From positions 1,364,001 to 1,428,000 of the forward strand of contig JANVFP010000007.1 in assembly GCA_027919835.1 (NCBI GenBank): a stretch of DNA of 64,000 nt, written 5' to 3'. The translations under genes were made by a program, and so were the position numbers. Positions 42,619 to 53,952 of this stretch are shown here, in pieces. How positions within the stretch are numbered: the stretch's first letter is position 1; each line of letters opens with the position of its first letter. The notes beneath the pieces were generated by a model, which ran no database searches, had not been told where the DNA came from, and was given only the letters and a program-made list of their open reading frames with translations. Origin of the DNA: Lentinula raphanica. Taxonomy: Eukaryota > Basidiomycota > Agaricomycetes > Agaricales > Omphalotaceae.

Positions 42619-43119
42619 ATGCGCTTCAAGATCGTATTTCTTGCTCTTTTGTTGCGACTCACTGTCTCATTCGCTATACCCCTACACGTAAGTTCTTATG
42701 TTCATCTATGTATATCGAAGAAAAACTCACTGAACTTCGATTAGGCCGATTCGAACATCCGTCCCAGAGGACAGGCTGTCAGCCGCATCTCAGAGACACT
42801 GGAAACAATCATCCACATCACATTCCTTCATGAATCTGCCGGACAGAACTTCGCCGAACCATATCCACGCACAATCGAACCTCGCGATGTGCAGGATGTA
42901 CTGGATGATTACATTGGAAGAAATTTCGATTTACTTCGATCGGGCTGGTTGCTCAAATTCCACAATGGTTACAATGGGAGTTTGACGCCGCCTTTTGATT
43001 TGGCCGTCAATCTTAGCTCGAGAGTCGATCTCTATCCAAGAGACGGTGTTGAAGATGAAGGGTGTCCGAGGTATATTTGGTGTACGAGGAACATAGAGGT
43101 GGTTACGGCTGCCAGATAG
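42619..43119 (+). CDS. Small secreted protein, 147 aa
   Basis: Exons: 42619-42687 and 42745-43119. Exon 1 is essentially the signal peptide (MRFKIVFLALLLRLTVSFA); the 57-nt intron follows it, a common layout for fungal secreted proteins. The mature part has two Cys near the C-terminus (GCPRYIWC), a single likely disulfide. Family not recognised; could be an effector-like or cell-wall protein. There is no GPI-type tail. Confidence 0.68.
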
Positions 43120-43283
43120 TCCATTATGAAAGTACGGTGTCAACGAGCTGCATACAGTTCTGGCATTGTGTGGAGCATAGACAAAAATTCAAAGGCAGAG
43201 AAAAATTGAAATGGCAGCAGTGGTTCAAGTAGCGCAGCTTATGTAAATACCTTCTTTCCGAAACTACCACCACGTTACGACTC

Positions 43284-45330
43284 ATGTCTTCCTCCGTACT
43301 CACTTCAAGACCCGTAATCCCCCAAATTATATCCTTTTGCTCGTCGTGCAACCTTCATTACGAGTTCGCTGTTCCAAACCCCCTGCCCAAACAAGGAACA
43401 TTACTCCAAATCCGATGCTGGAAATGCGGAACGATTAACGAACATACATTCTATCCGACACAAATATCAGGCCATTACCCTAAGGAAGTACAAGGATTTG
43501 CATCATCATCATCGTCGTCTACGTCCGCGAATGCCAATGAGAGCCATAGTCACAATACACAGTCCACTTCGACGAGGAAAGGGAGAAGGATCGGGACCCA
43601 GGAGCGACCGTTAGAAACAGGATACTACGATACTTTGGGTGTACCCGTTACAGCTACCACGGACGAAATTAAGAAAGCATATCGTACTTGGACTTTCTTT
43701 TCCATCTGTTCACTAAACTAATACGTGCTCGACTCGTGTAGGTCGATTAGCGATCAAGCACCATCCAGATAAGAACCCAGATGACCCTCAGGCAGAAGAA
43801 CGGTTCAAATCTATCGCTATAGCCTATCAGACACTCTCCGACCCAGATCTTCGCTCGAAATACAACGAATTCGGACCGAAAGAAAGCGCACCAGAGGGAG
43901 GATTCGTGGATCCGGAGGAAGTGTTTTCTGCAATATTCGGTGGAGAGAGATTTATCAGTATCATCGGCCAGATTAGTCTGGCGAGAGATATGAAAGCTGC
44001 ACTGCAAGAAGCTGAGGAAGCCGAGGAAACGGAAGGTGGGGAAGGGGCAGGTCGGATACAGGACGGAAAAGGGAAACCAGTGTTGAGCGAGGAAGAAAAG
44101 GCGAAGAAGGAAGAGAAGAAGCGGAAGAAAGCTGCTGAGGTTGGTTCCTGTTCTACGATTCATCGTTGCCAGAGAATGTTCATATGTATCTCAATCAGAG
44201 AGCTGCCGTGCGCGCAGAGCGCGTCGAAAAGCTTGTGGAGAATCTCGAGCGTAAGCTGGGAATATTCACCGAGAGTGCTACTGGCGTCAACGATGAGGAT
44301 GTCACGAGAAGCTGGAAGGAAATTTGTGAGCTTGAAGCTCAGTATGTTATTCATTCTCAACTCCTACTCTATCCTCCACTCTTCGACCTTCTATTGCCGG
44401 ATCTCACGTCTATTCTCACAGGGAATTATCACACGAATCCTACGGCCCCGAACTCTTACAAGCTATTGGATTTGTATACGTCTCCAAATCGAAACATTTT
44501 CTTGCCACCAACCAAACCTTCCTTGGCGTCGGTGGATGGCTTCATAACGTACAAGGGAAATATCACGTTCTCAGTGAAACGTCCGTTCATATCCTTTCTG
44601 ACAAATCGTCTACTCATCCGACCTTAGAGTGTCAACTGTTCGCGCCGCGATCGAACTCAAAGCTGTCTTCGACCAAATCCAAGCCGCCGAGAAAGCCGGG
44701 AATCTCTCTCCATCCGAACGTCAGAAGCTAGAAGAGCAAGCAGCTGAAAAGGGCTTGCAGGCTTTGTTCAAAGGTGCCAAACTCGAAATTGACTCGGTAT
44801 TGAGAGAAGTGTGCGATAGGGTTCTAGAGGACCCGAATGTGGGTAGGGACAAGGCAGTGTTGAGGGCAGCCGCCTTGCAAATGCTAGGGGAAGCATATGT
44901 GAATGTAGGAACTGGCAAGGGTGTGCAGGCATACACTAGCCAGAATAGTGGCACCCAGTTTGCCGGCAACACCTCAAATCCACCGAGATCGTCACGTACG
45001 GGTTCTCCTGCTCCAAATCATAAGCCAGGAGCAGGCTCGACAGGCTCAACTGCCTCAACTGCCTCCAGCCCACTGGGCTCCATCGGCACCGGACTAGGAA
45101 ACATCGGAAGAGATATCGGATCGGGGATAGGTGGGATGTTTGGTTTCGGAGCTGGACCGAGCAGTCCAGGTCCAGGCAGTCGTCCACGAGTAAACTCGAC
45201 TGCGAATGCAAGTTCGAGTGCACGTCGAGCGAGTCGAAACTATGCAGCGGGCGGAGTGCCTGTTGGACCGTTTGATGATAGCGACTATGTTAGGGTTGAT
45301 ACGAGAAACAGTCGGGCGAGAGGTACTTGA
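43284..45330 (+). CDS. CAJ1: CAJ1-type DnaJ (J-domain) protein with N-terminal zinc motif, 600 aa
   Basis: Exons: 43284-43683, 43742-44139, 44199-44341, 44422-44580, 44628-45330. The J domain is at about residues 112-178 with the HPD triad at 141-143. It is followed by a DnaJ-X region (SAIFGGERFISIIGQISLARDM, charged Lys/Glu stretch, then a long helical core to about residue 480), as in yeast Caj1/Djp1-type Hsp70 co-chaperones. Before the J domain a CX2C...CX2C pair (Cys19/22, Cys45/48) forms a zinc-ribbon-like module that yeast Caj1 lacks. The C-terminal 120 residues are Gly/Ser/Pro-rich. There is no G/F-plus-zinc region of class I J proteins. Confidence 0.9.
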
Positions 45331-46507
45331 ATTTGGTTATTGTAACTACTTTATACCACGTGTAGTACAGTCATTCCCACGTCCTTTGAACAGTGAAATC
45401 TAAGTGGCCTCCGGAATGAACTACTCTTTCATTTGTTGATAGATTGAGTAGGTAGAAACTTGTATATAGCCTTACTGAAGAATCTTAGCTACTTTTTGTT
45501 GCAATCAAGGGAGGAACATGTAGCCAAATAATGTTATCAGTGAAAAAGTTTGTTATCAGCACATATTGACTCCTCTGAACAGTCGTGAGATTATCCAAAT
45601 TAGGTACCGTTTGAATAGACCGGGTATTCGGGAAAATGATTCCGATACATCCCAATGGTCCTGTCTTCTAGTAAATGTTTGTTTTCTGCACGTACTAATG
45701 CCCTAGTATCATTTTGAATACTGTTTGATGAACATTTTAGATGTATCCTAGCCCTACTATAACTTTTGTGATCATTTCTCACATACATCTAGCATGAATA
45801 GGTGTACAAAATTCACAATCCAGCAGTTTTTGCATTATACAACGAACATAGCTCTAATATTGCAAAACTTGTTCTATGTAAGTATTGGATATTGTAATTT
45901 AGTTGTATCTACTGCTGATTGACCCAAGTCCGAGGTCATTTGTGTCTGTTTTGAGGTGTTCCGAGGCTACTGTTCAGAGGAGGTCGGGTGTTCAAAGGAC
46001 GTGGGAATGACTGTAATGTAATACAAGGCGTTGAGAAAACTGAATAGTCCTTGACAAGATATAGCATGACCTGGCTAGATGATCTCGCATAGTCTAAAGC
46101 GAGTACAAGATTACATATAATCTACATACTGGCGCAAACTTCGAACTTCAATGTTGCTCTCTAATTTTTAGATTGTAGCATTCACGCCAACATGGATGAT
46201 TCTAAACAGGACGTCAACATTGTTCAATCATCTCGAATAGGACGACTCACTCGTCAGCAGAGGTCATCCAATTTGCGGTTTCCGGGAACATGGTGGCTAA
46301 AACCAAGTCAGCAAAGCTTTTGATATTATATCAATGTGTTCATACTAAGACGCCTGTAAATCTCTTCAATCAGGTATTTGCGGACGTAGTTGACAGCGAA
46401 GGTCAGATATCCAGCATCTACTTTCTTGCTCACGACGTGATAGTGAGGGACACTAGGAGTATTCAGGTCAGCGTCCGAGCTTCATCATAATTCGTGTCTG
46501 AAGATAT
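45331..46507. other. Intergenic region containing a MITE
   Basis: Most of the interval is the Tc1/mariner-type element 45368-46013. At 46193-46321 a short open stretch (42 codons) resembles the Arg/Ser...PGTWW linker seen in copia-type polyproteins, perhaps a fossil. No gene is recognised. Confidence 0.4.
45368..46013. mobile_element. Tc1/mariner-type MITE, 646 bp
   Basis: The ends are perfect 25-bp inverted repeats (45368-45392 and 45989-46013) beginning CAGTCATTCCCACGTCC, flanked on both sides by TA. A CAGT start with TA duplication is the hallmark of Tc1/mariner elements. There is no transposase ORF inside, so it is non-autonomous. The left end lies 37 bp after the CAJ1 stop and may supply its 3' UTR. 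Confidence 0.9.
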
Positions 46508-49495
46508 TCACATGTGCGTCGCATGAGAAGAAACCGCCTTGATTTTTGCAATAGTTCGCTCGCAATTCTTTAGATCATATTGCATTTCCAGGTTACATAG
46601 AACTTCGACAAGTTCATTAATCTAGGGCAAGAAATATAACCTGTGAGCTTCGTGCTACATCGAAGGAGGAGATACTTACGTTGACGTCGAAATGTTCCCT
46701 GAAACCAATGTTATAGGTCACTGCGTAACAGCCGTCAAGAGACCTCGTTTTGACCACCGTATATCTGTCTTCAGGCGCGACGCGAGCGATAGGAAGCATT
46801 GACACAGAAAGAAATACCTAGAATACCCTTGAGATTCCTTCAGTGAATATTTGTAGAGAACCTACCAAAACTTGAGGCAGAGCAGGCCATTGCCGGATGA
46901 ACCCTACAAGATTCAAGTTGAGGATGAGGCCAAAAACACATCTGCAGTATGACTTACCGACAAAGGTATGAGGAACTCCCCGACCTGTAGTGAATTTGTG
47001 AAAGATAGCCATCGTTGGAATCCTGGTAAGCTCCCGTTTCTCAATTTCCAAGCCCTCGTCTTTGCTGGAAAAGCTTTGTGTCGGTACGTAGTAGTAGGTT
47101 GCCTCTGTTGCCTCCTCTTCCTTGCCAGTTGCCTCCGTTATCTCAGGCTCCTGACTATTGTTGACCTCAATACGATGTAACTTTTCCTCTCTTGAAATGA
47201 AGTGACGGAGATTCTGGCGATTGGCTCCATCGAAAGCATCTTCAAGGCCCTGAAGATTGAAATGAATGATCAGCATTCGGTCTCTATGTGATAACAAGAA
47301 GAACCAGCCTTGGACCATGTCCAGAAGACCATGAAAATCATCCTGATCAAAATTCGTGAGTACCGTCAATGATCTGATAATCGCTCAGGGAACATACAGA
47401 ATGAGCCCGATCATGAGCGGAACCCAAGCTCCATGAGGTACTTTCTTCAACGCGGCACCCCAGAAAAGCCCGTCGAAGAAACCGAACACGACAAAATATG
47501 CCAAACCAATGACGACCGGCCAATGTTTGACATAGACCATCTGCACAGCGAGCAAAACACTAGTTGAGAACATGACAGTCGCTACTGCAAAACCATATGC
47601 GTTCGTGAGATTGGCCAAGTTGGAAAAGACGGCCACGATGATGACGGTGATGATCATCAACGTCCAGTTTACGGCTGGTATATAGACCTGACCCATGACG
47701 GTTTCAGAAGTATAGTGCATACGAAGAGAGGGAAAACTCTTCATGCAGACGACTTGCTGGAACAGGCTGAAGGTGGCGGTTATTAAAGCCTGAGATGCTA
47801 CAAGCTTGTGTAGAAGGAGTTTCACTTCAACTGAATCAATATAATCGTTGATAGAACGTACAGTGGCAAGGATTGCAACCACGAAAACGATCCTGTCCAC
47901 GCAGTCAAGCTGAGAACTTATCAAACTAAAAACGGATGTACGCACCAGTACAAAGGCCCGTTCACATTGCCAGGGATTGATTTGTAGAAGACATTTTGAA
48001 TGACGTTTTCACCGTCCATAATCAACCGAGCACCTTGGCCGAGATAAGCTAGGACTAAGCCGGGATATACAAAACAGCAGAAAGATAGCTACGCAAGGAG
48101 CTCAATGTCGAGAGAAGAGGTAGATAGATAGAGAACCTTACACGAATAGAAGATGCATTGAACTGTCCTAAATTTGCAAAGACCGCCTCGCAACCGGTCA
48201 CAGCAAGGAGAATACCTGCAAGGAGGTCGTAATTCCTGGTACGCACAAACACTGAACTTGGCTTCAGAGTCCTGACAAGGAGGAAAAATAAGGAACTAGC
48301 GTACGAAGGACAGCTCGAGAAGGATCCAAAGCTCGGAAGATACCAGGATAAGTGCTAATGTTGTATAATCCAGTTCCTATGAGAAGGAGGAACCACACGA
48401 AAGAGACTGCGGTCAGAAAGTGATTTCAGTGGGAGTTATGATCACAGAATATAGCAAACACGGACTGGGTGCGAACGCGAATGCCAATCGACCTGTGCCA
48501 AACTGTTGTGCCAAGAACAGTACCACTAAGAATGCCTAGAGGAAATCCATCTTGTTGATCACTTGGGCTATTTTGATCATACTAAGAATTACTGACGATA
48601 GAGATCGGAACGATCTGGCTCTCGACCGAGGACTTCGCAACAGCAATACCACCGACTGCAGAAGTGACACTGACGGCAGGAGTGAACACGCCATCTGCCA
48701 TGGTCAACCTGGTTCGATATATTCAGAACGAGGTCAACTATTGAGGAGGGTTTGGACAAACGCGGTTCCGAGTAAGGACTAGAAACAATGACTGTTAAGG
48801 CAAGGTCTCGGATTCACAGGTTGATGACAGAGACCGACCCAAACCAAAAGGGGTGCCCGAAGAACCTGCTTGAGGCGGGAACTCGTGCTCAACGTTGACT
48901 TGATGAAGCTGTCGCCGGTGAGAGTCCTGTCCGCATCGTCCTTGTCATCTGGGGGGTATAGCCCTTGATACAACGCAAATGATCCCCCTCTCCTACAGAA
49001 AAGTCAGATGGAGGATATGATGAAGACAAACGCAAGGTGGACCTTCAGTAGTACCGAATTTCAACGATATGAGGACCTGATAAGTGGGAGAGTTAAGAAG
49101 AAATTCTAGAGAGTGGCCGTTATGCATACATATTTGATCAAAGGGAGCAATGTTAAGCTCCAGATAATGGCACTGATACTCCCGATGACATCCTCCTTGG
49201 ATGGAACCGGACCAGAGGAAGGCCAGATACCGTTGAGCACGTATAAAGGCGAAGTACCCTAAGACGAAGGGAGTTGAGGCTAGCATAAGGATGACAGAGG
49301 AGAACGAACGATATCGCTATAGATGATTCCTTTTTGAAAAATGTTGTAAGCATCGAAGATTGCCAGTTATATCAACGATTGCAACGTACCAAGACCTTGG
49401 AAGCTCAAGGCAGCCAAAGCAACACCATTAACCTTGAGTGCTGTTCTTTTCCGAGAAACGGAAACACCATTCTCGAGCGAAGGTGGATTGGACAT
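46508..49495 (-). CDS. HAK1: HAK/KUP-type high-affinity potassium transporter (18 exons, about 681 aa)
   Basis: Exons (complement): 49495-49390, 49329-49310, 49258-49130, 49076-49043, 48987-48839, 48778-48762, 48708-48597, 48535-48466, 48406-48305, 48251-48142, 48088-47946, 47892-47862, 47804-47398, 47342-47305, 47249-46958, 46903-46866, 46817-46680, 46621-46508. K_trans signatures appear in order: GIIYSDIGTSPLYVLNG, GSFALYQGLYPP, LTMADGVFTPAVS, TGCEAVFANLGQF, SQALITATFSLFQQ, then a long hydrophilic C-terminal domain. It is a plasma-membrane K+ uptake system. Two exons are only 17 and 20 nt. Phase is off by one base between the 47342-47305 exon and the next; a GC donor after 47309 would fix it. 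At 48987 an upstream acceptor would add EG but shift the frame. Confidence 0.88.
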
Positions 49496-50275
49496 TCAAG
49501 GAGGGATAGGAGACGGGAAGAGAATAGAATGAAGATGAAGGTCTCTCAAGCCATGACTTATATCGGTTTGAATGTTTTAGATAATTTTTCTCGAAAGCTG
49601 TTCAACCCCCTTTGGTCCTTTGGTATAATTTCAAAGCTCGACCATTCAACTGCGGAGACTTTGCCTGATTTGAACATGGATTGCAGGTGAGGGATTTTGG
49701 CTATAGGAGCTACAAGCGGGATCGTAACGTCGGGTCAGAGCATGCAATCAGATATCCGCTTGGGCCTTCGATAGCGTTCCAACGCACGTCGCTTGGCGCA
49801 GGAAAGGGGAAGACGTATACAACTTGTGCGATGTCACCAGCGGTTTTTATTTTTGAAAGTGGAGACCGGTCACTGCATCAGGATTCAGGTTCAGGACGAG
49901 CGATTTCGAAGAGCCTTTCCTACAAATTCTAGAAATTTTCTTGAAGCACGTTCGTTGCTTCGTTGCTCTCCTCCTCGATACACGAAACCTTTGCAGATTG
50001 TGCTGGTCATTTTCCCGGGAAATTCCTGTGTAGGATACCACAGTGTGCGCCTTGGATCAAGGTTCGGTCGACGGAGGTGGTCGGTAACAAATCGGGTGAC
50101 CGGCGACGGCGGGTTTCACTCTCACACGGTAACGCGCTTTCCAAACAACCAACTTCTCTTCTACCAACTTGGACCAACTTTCCCTTCAAAACTTCCATCC
50201 GCTTCCTCTTCGACTCAACATCTTTCTTTCCTTGGTGGATGATCACCGCTGTTCGGCACTAATCCAACTTTCAAC
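49496..50275. other. Shared upstream region of HAK and MOB1-A
   Basis: 780 bp between two divergent genes. The plus-strand ORFs (49681-50262) lack splice context or protein-like composition. Several CCGGNGACC/GGTCNCCGG-like words occur near 50080-50110. No defined site is assigned. Confidence 0.35.
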
Positions 50276-51246
50276 ATGTCGTTTTTCAACTCAATAGGGT
50301 TTGTGGCGCATTCAACAGTGCTTTGTAGTTTTATTGAAGCATGACTTTGCAGTCGTTCAATGACAAGGGCTCCTAGAGCACCTAAACGTTCAACCACGCC
50401 GACCTCAGCGACCTTCTCAGCTGCGGACATCCATAATAACTCCGTTCCTTCGTCTCCTGTTGTACCATCACCTCAAAAACCTCTCTATCTCTGCAGTCCG
50501 TTTGTGGAAGCCGCATTGGTAAAAGGTAACTTCAAAACCATCGTCATGCTTCCCAAGTATGTCGATATCATGGAATGGGTAGCTGTCAACGGTGAGTTCG
50601 AGTCCATAATCGATTGACGTGTCATTCATTTACCTTGCTGTAGTTTATGATTTCTATAACAATCTGAACGAGTTCTATGGTGTACTTTCGGAATGTTGTA
50701 CTCAACAATCATGTCCAACCATGTCTGCTGGGCAAACGTGCGTGTTTTCCTCCCCCCTTGCGCTTAATCGACCCGCTGACTCTATCTGTAGTTTGAATTT
50801 CACTTGGATAAACCAAGAGCGAAAGAGCGTGCATTTACCAGCACCTACATATATCGACTATGTCATGACATGGGTGCAGAACCTCTTGGACGATGAGAAT
50901 GTGTTCCCGACAAAGTCAGGTCCGTAGCTCATGACTTCCGTGGGAGTGAATGTCGACTAATTTCGAACATAAAGGCCAAGACTTCGCTCCTTCATTCCCT
51001 TCCACCGTCAAACATGTTTACCGTCAACTTCTCCGAGTGTTTGCTCATTTATACCACGCCCATTATCACCAGATCCTCCACCTCCGCTCCGAGCCACATT
51101 TCAACAGTTTGTTCGCTCATTTCCTTGCGTTTGGACGTGAGTATGAGCTCCTGGAAATGAAGGATGTAAAAGGTTCATCGTCTTCTCCTGTTGGAATTGG
51201 TGCTTTATGGGAGCGCTGGAGAGATATGGGGATCCTAGAAGGGTGA
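50276..51246 (+). CDS. MOB1: MOB1-type kinase activator, paralog A (five exons, 251 aa)
   Basis: Exons: 50276-50298, 50353-50591, 50644-50737, 50792-50919, 50975-51246. Strong full-length match to the MOB1 family: MSFFNSIGRS start, LYLCSPFVEAALVKGNFKTI, LPKYVDIMEWVAVN, the zinc-site CCTQQSC half, LPAPTYIDYVMTWVQNLLDDE, and the YHAHYHQILH half with the two His ligands. MOB1 binds and activates NDR/LATS kinases (Dbf2/Sid2) in mitotic exit and septation. A plus-strand neighbour, MOB1-B, begins 300 bp downstream with matching intron positions, so the two arose by tandem duplication. This copy keeps the more conserved surface and is likely the canonical MOB1. Confidence 0.94.
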
Positions 51247-51547
51247 TCGTGATACCCGTTGTTTCGTGAAAATGGCCTAGTGTCTGGTACATGCGGTCAA
51301 TCTGCTTTCAATCTGCTAGTTGTATCAATATGTAGTCAATGAAGAAGAGAAAAGTATCATGAATGTCGCCAGCGTGAAAATCCAGACTTGTGTTAAGCGA
51401 CCATGTCACGGTGTAAACCATGTACTTGACTACGCGGTCGCCGTCGCATTCTTGCTTTCAATCCATTACATCGCTTTCACCTCGCTGCAGACTCGAGTGT
51501 TCTACTTGTTGAGGTGATCTTTCATCGCCAAAAACTTCTTGAGCAGA

Positions 51548-52503
51548 ATGTCATTCTTTGGGTAAGTCTTTGTTGTCATCGATGAGCCTCCTCTCGAATG
51601 CCGATACATTTCTCTCTTTAGTCGTAGGCCCAAAAGATCACCGACACCTACTGGGTCGTTATCTAGACAGAATTCTCTGACTGAAGGAGATGGAGCCAAC
51701 GCCAAACCTCTATATCTCTGCAGTCCCTTCGCAGACGCCGCGTTGGTCAATGGCAATTTCAAGACAATCGTTATGCTACCCAAGTATGTCGATGTTATGG
51801 AGTGGGTTGCTGTCAACAGTACGTGGCCTTTGATGTTTGGTATATATGCTATGAATGAAACACGTTGCGGCCAGTTTACGACTTTTACACGAATTTGAAC
51901 GAATTTTATGGATGCATTGCTGAATGCTGCACGCAAAGTTCGTGCCCTACGATGTCTGCAGGCTCAAAGTTTGTGTGGATCTCTCTGCTTCCCAAAGGCT
52001 CATTAGCTGACCTCTGTTGAATTAGTCTAAACTACCTCTGGACAACGCCTGAACGAAAGCAGGTCTCGCTTTCAGCACCGACGTATATCGACTCAGTCAT
52101 GTCGTCTGTTCAAAATCTCTTGGAAGACGAGAACGTGTTCCCCACTAAGTCAGGTTAGTCTTCATCTCTTTCACGAACGTTGAGAACGCGATAGATTTAG
52201 TATTATTCACTAGGTCAAGATTTCCATAAAGAATCTTTCCCTGTGACCGTGAAACACATCTATCGCCAATTCCTTCGAATTTTCGCGCACATATACCACG
52301 CGCACTTCCAACAAATCCTCCATCTTCGCGCAGAACCTCATTTCAATTCGCTCTTTGCCCATTTCTTGGCATTTGGCCGGGAGTACCAGTTGTTGGACGA
52401 GAAGGACATCCGCGGGGATCCTAATGCTCCAGTGGGTGTTGGCTTGTTGTGGGAGCGTTGGAAGGCTTCTGGGAAACTCGAGAAGGGTGTGGGCGAGGCC
52501 TAG
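51548..52503 (+). CDS. MOB1-type kinase activator, paralog B (five exons, 240 aa)
   Basis: Exons: 51548-51561, 51622-51818, 51875-51968, 52026-52153, 52214-52503. All four intron positions and phases equal those of MOB1-A. It is shorter at the N-terminus (exon 1 is 14 nt). Zinc ligands are retained (CCTQSSC; YHAHFQQILH). The segment before the second zinc half diverges: YIDSVMSSVQNLLEDE in place of YIDYVMTWVQNLLDDE. Loss of the Tyr/Thr-Trp residues in an otherwise conserved helix suggests changed partner binding or relaxed constraint. The reading frame is intact, so it is probably a working gene. Confidence 0.92.
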
Positions 52504-53952
52504 GGTCCTCAGAAGTCTGAAAGTTGTTCAAGCTGCATGCATTCTCGGTGATGTATACCACATTTGTTTTTTTTCACGTTACCATTTCGGAATTGGAGAT
52601 CATTTTCATCTGGAGAGGATATCATTTCTAAGATGGGTTATTTATTCTGTCATCTTATGCATGCGCAGGTTGCCAGCAATCTGGCTGGGGGAGCAAGTGC
52701 GGGCAATTTCAAGGAGACAACCAGTGATGAAGGGTGTCCGATATTGAAGCAATAGGGTAACTGTCGATGATGCAGAGAGCGAAATGCTTTAGAACGTGGA
52801 TTCAAAACGAGCTGACGACATTTCAGATTAGGCCAGCAAGTTTGGCATTCGAGCTTGGTCAGTAACGTTGAACAAAGACGGAATGTAGGTTCACAGGGAA
52901 CAGCTAGTTCTGAAGCAATGCGAATTGGAGGGACCGTCATCACATCTCGAGTACACTGCATCTGCCGACGATGGGCTGTCAAGGAGGTAGTGGTATGAAA
53001 TATGGGCGATTTGGGCTATTCCGGATAGCCTACTAGGATACATGTCTGGGTTCGTTGTTGTATCGTTTTCCCTTCCTGTTCTTCTGTATTCAGTTTTCTC
53101 TATCGTCCCATTCGCAGGATCAATTGTGATTTCTCGTTCTCTCTAGACTCGAAGAAATACGGTGTTCAAGATGGTTTAATCTTGGCCAACTTCAGCTCAG
53201 TCCAGCCCCCCACTCGAAGCCGAAGTCTTTCGGGTAGAGGATGCATTGCTATGATTTCGATGAAACTCATGTTACATTGTGGTGCTCTAATCATTAATGG
53301 CAGTTCGATTGATTCCTATTGTTGAACGCCTCATCATACCGAATTGCATTGAAGATTCGATTCTAACCCTTTCTATACTTTATAGGAGACAGGAATCGTT
53401 TCCTATCGTTTCGGATCTCTTAAAAGACTTTCGTAAGACGTACGTTAACTCTTTCTTGCTTCACTAGTGTGGGTCGTATTCATCTCTTCACTATCTTGTT
53501 CTCGCTAACGACTCTCCTCTGATTTCTCATAGTATATGAACAGTAAGATCGACTCCTGCCGACCCTCACTCTCTCTTGATAATCGCAAGCTCACGCGTCT
53601 AAAATTCGTTTCCGTTCTATCGCTGCTGTTTTATTGTCAGCGTCAGGCTGGGCTTAGTCGCTGGAGCCGCTGCCATAGCGAAGGTTAACAATTCACTCAT
53701 CGGGAAAGACTAACGTGAACAAACTTGTGAACTGCTTGCTCTTGATACACCTTCTTCATTCCATGTTTCCCCAAGCTGTTAGCATGATCAAGTTGATGAA
53801 TTATCCCAACTAACAAAGTTTCAGAATGCGGGAACTTCATGCGGGTCCTTTTATAGAGTATCTCCGATATGAAGGATATAAAGGAGTTCGAGGAAAGAGG
53901 AAAGCCGTGCCCTGGAACTCCTGCTCCAATCCGAGGTTGATCACTCGGTATC
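52504..53952. other. Intergenic region, no recognised gene
   Basis: 1.45 kb without convincing coding sequence on either strand. The minus ORFs 52650-52982 and 53697-53987 lack recognisable similarity and splice support. T/C-rich tracts near 53400-53650 could be the promoter of the next gene. Confidence 0.4.

Noticed and set aside
46193..46321. Copia-type polyprotein fragment
   Set aside because: Only about 42 codons with weak resemblance (Arg/Ser...PGTWW); not enough to annotate as an element.
49681..50262. Three plus-strand ORFs between HAK and MOB1-A
   Set aside because: Overlapping frames without protein-like text or splice signals; better seen as upstream region.
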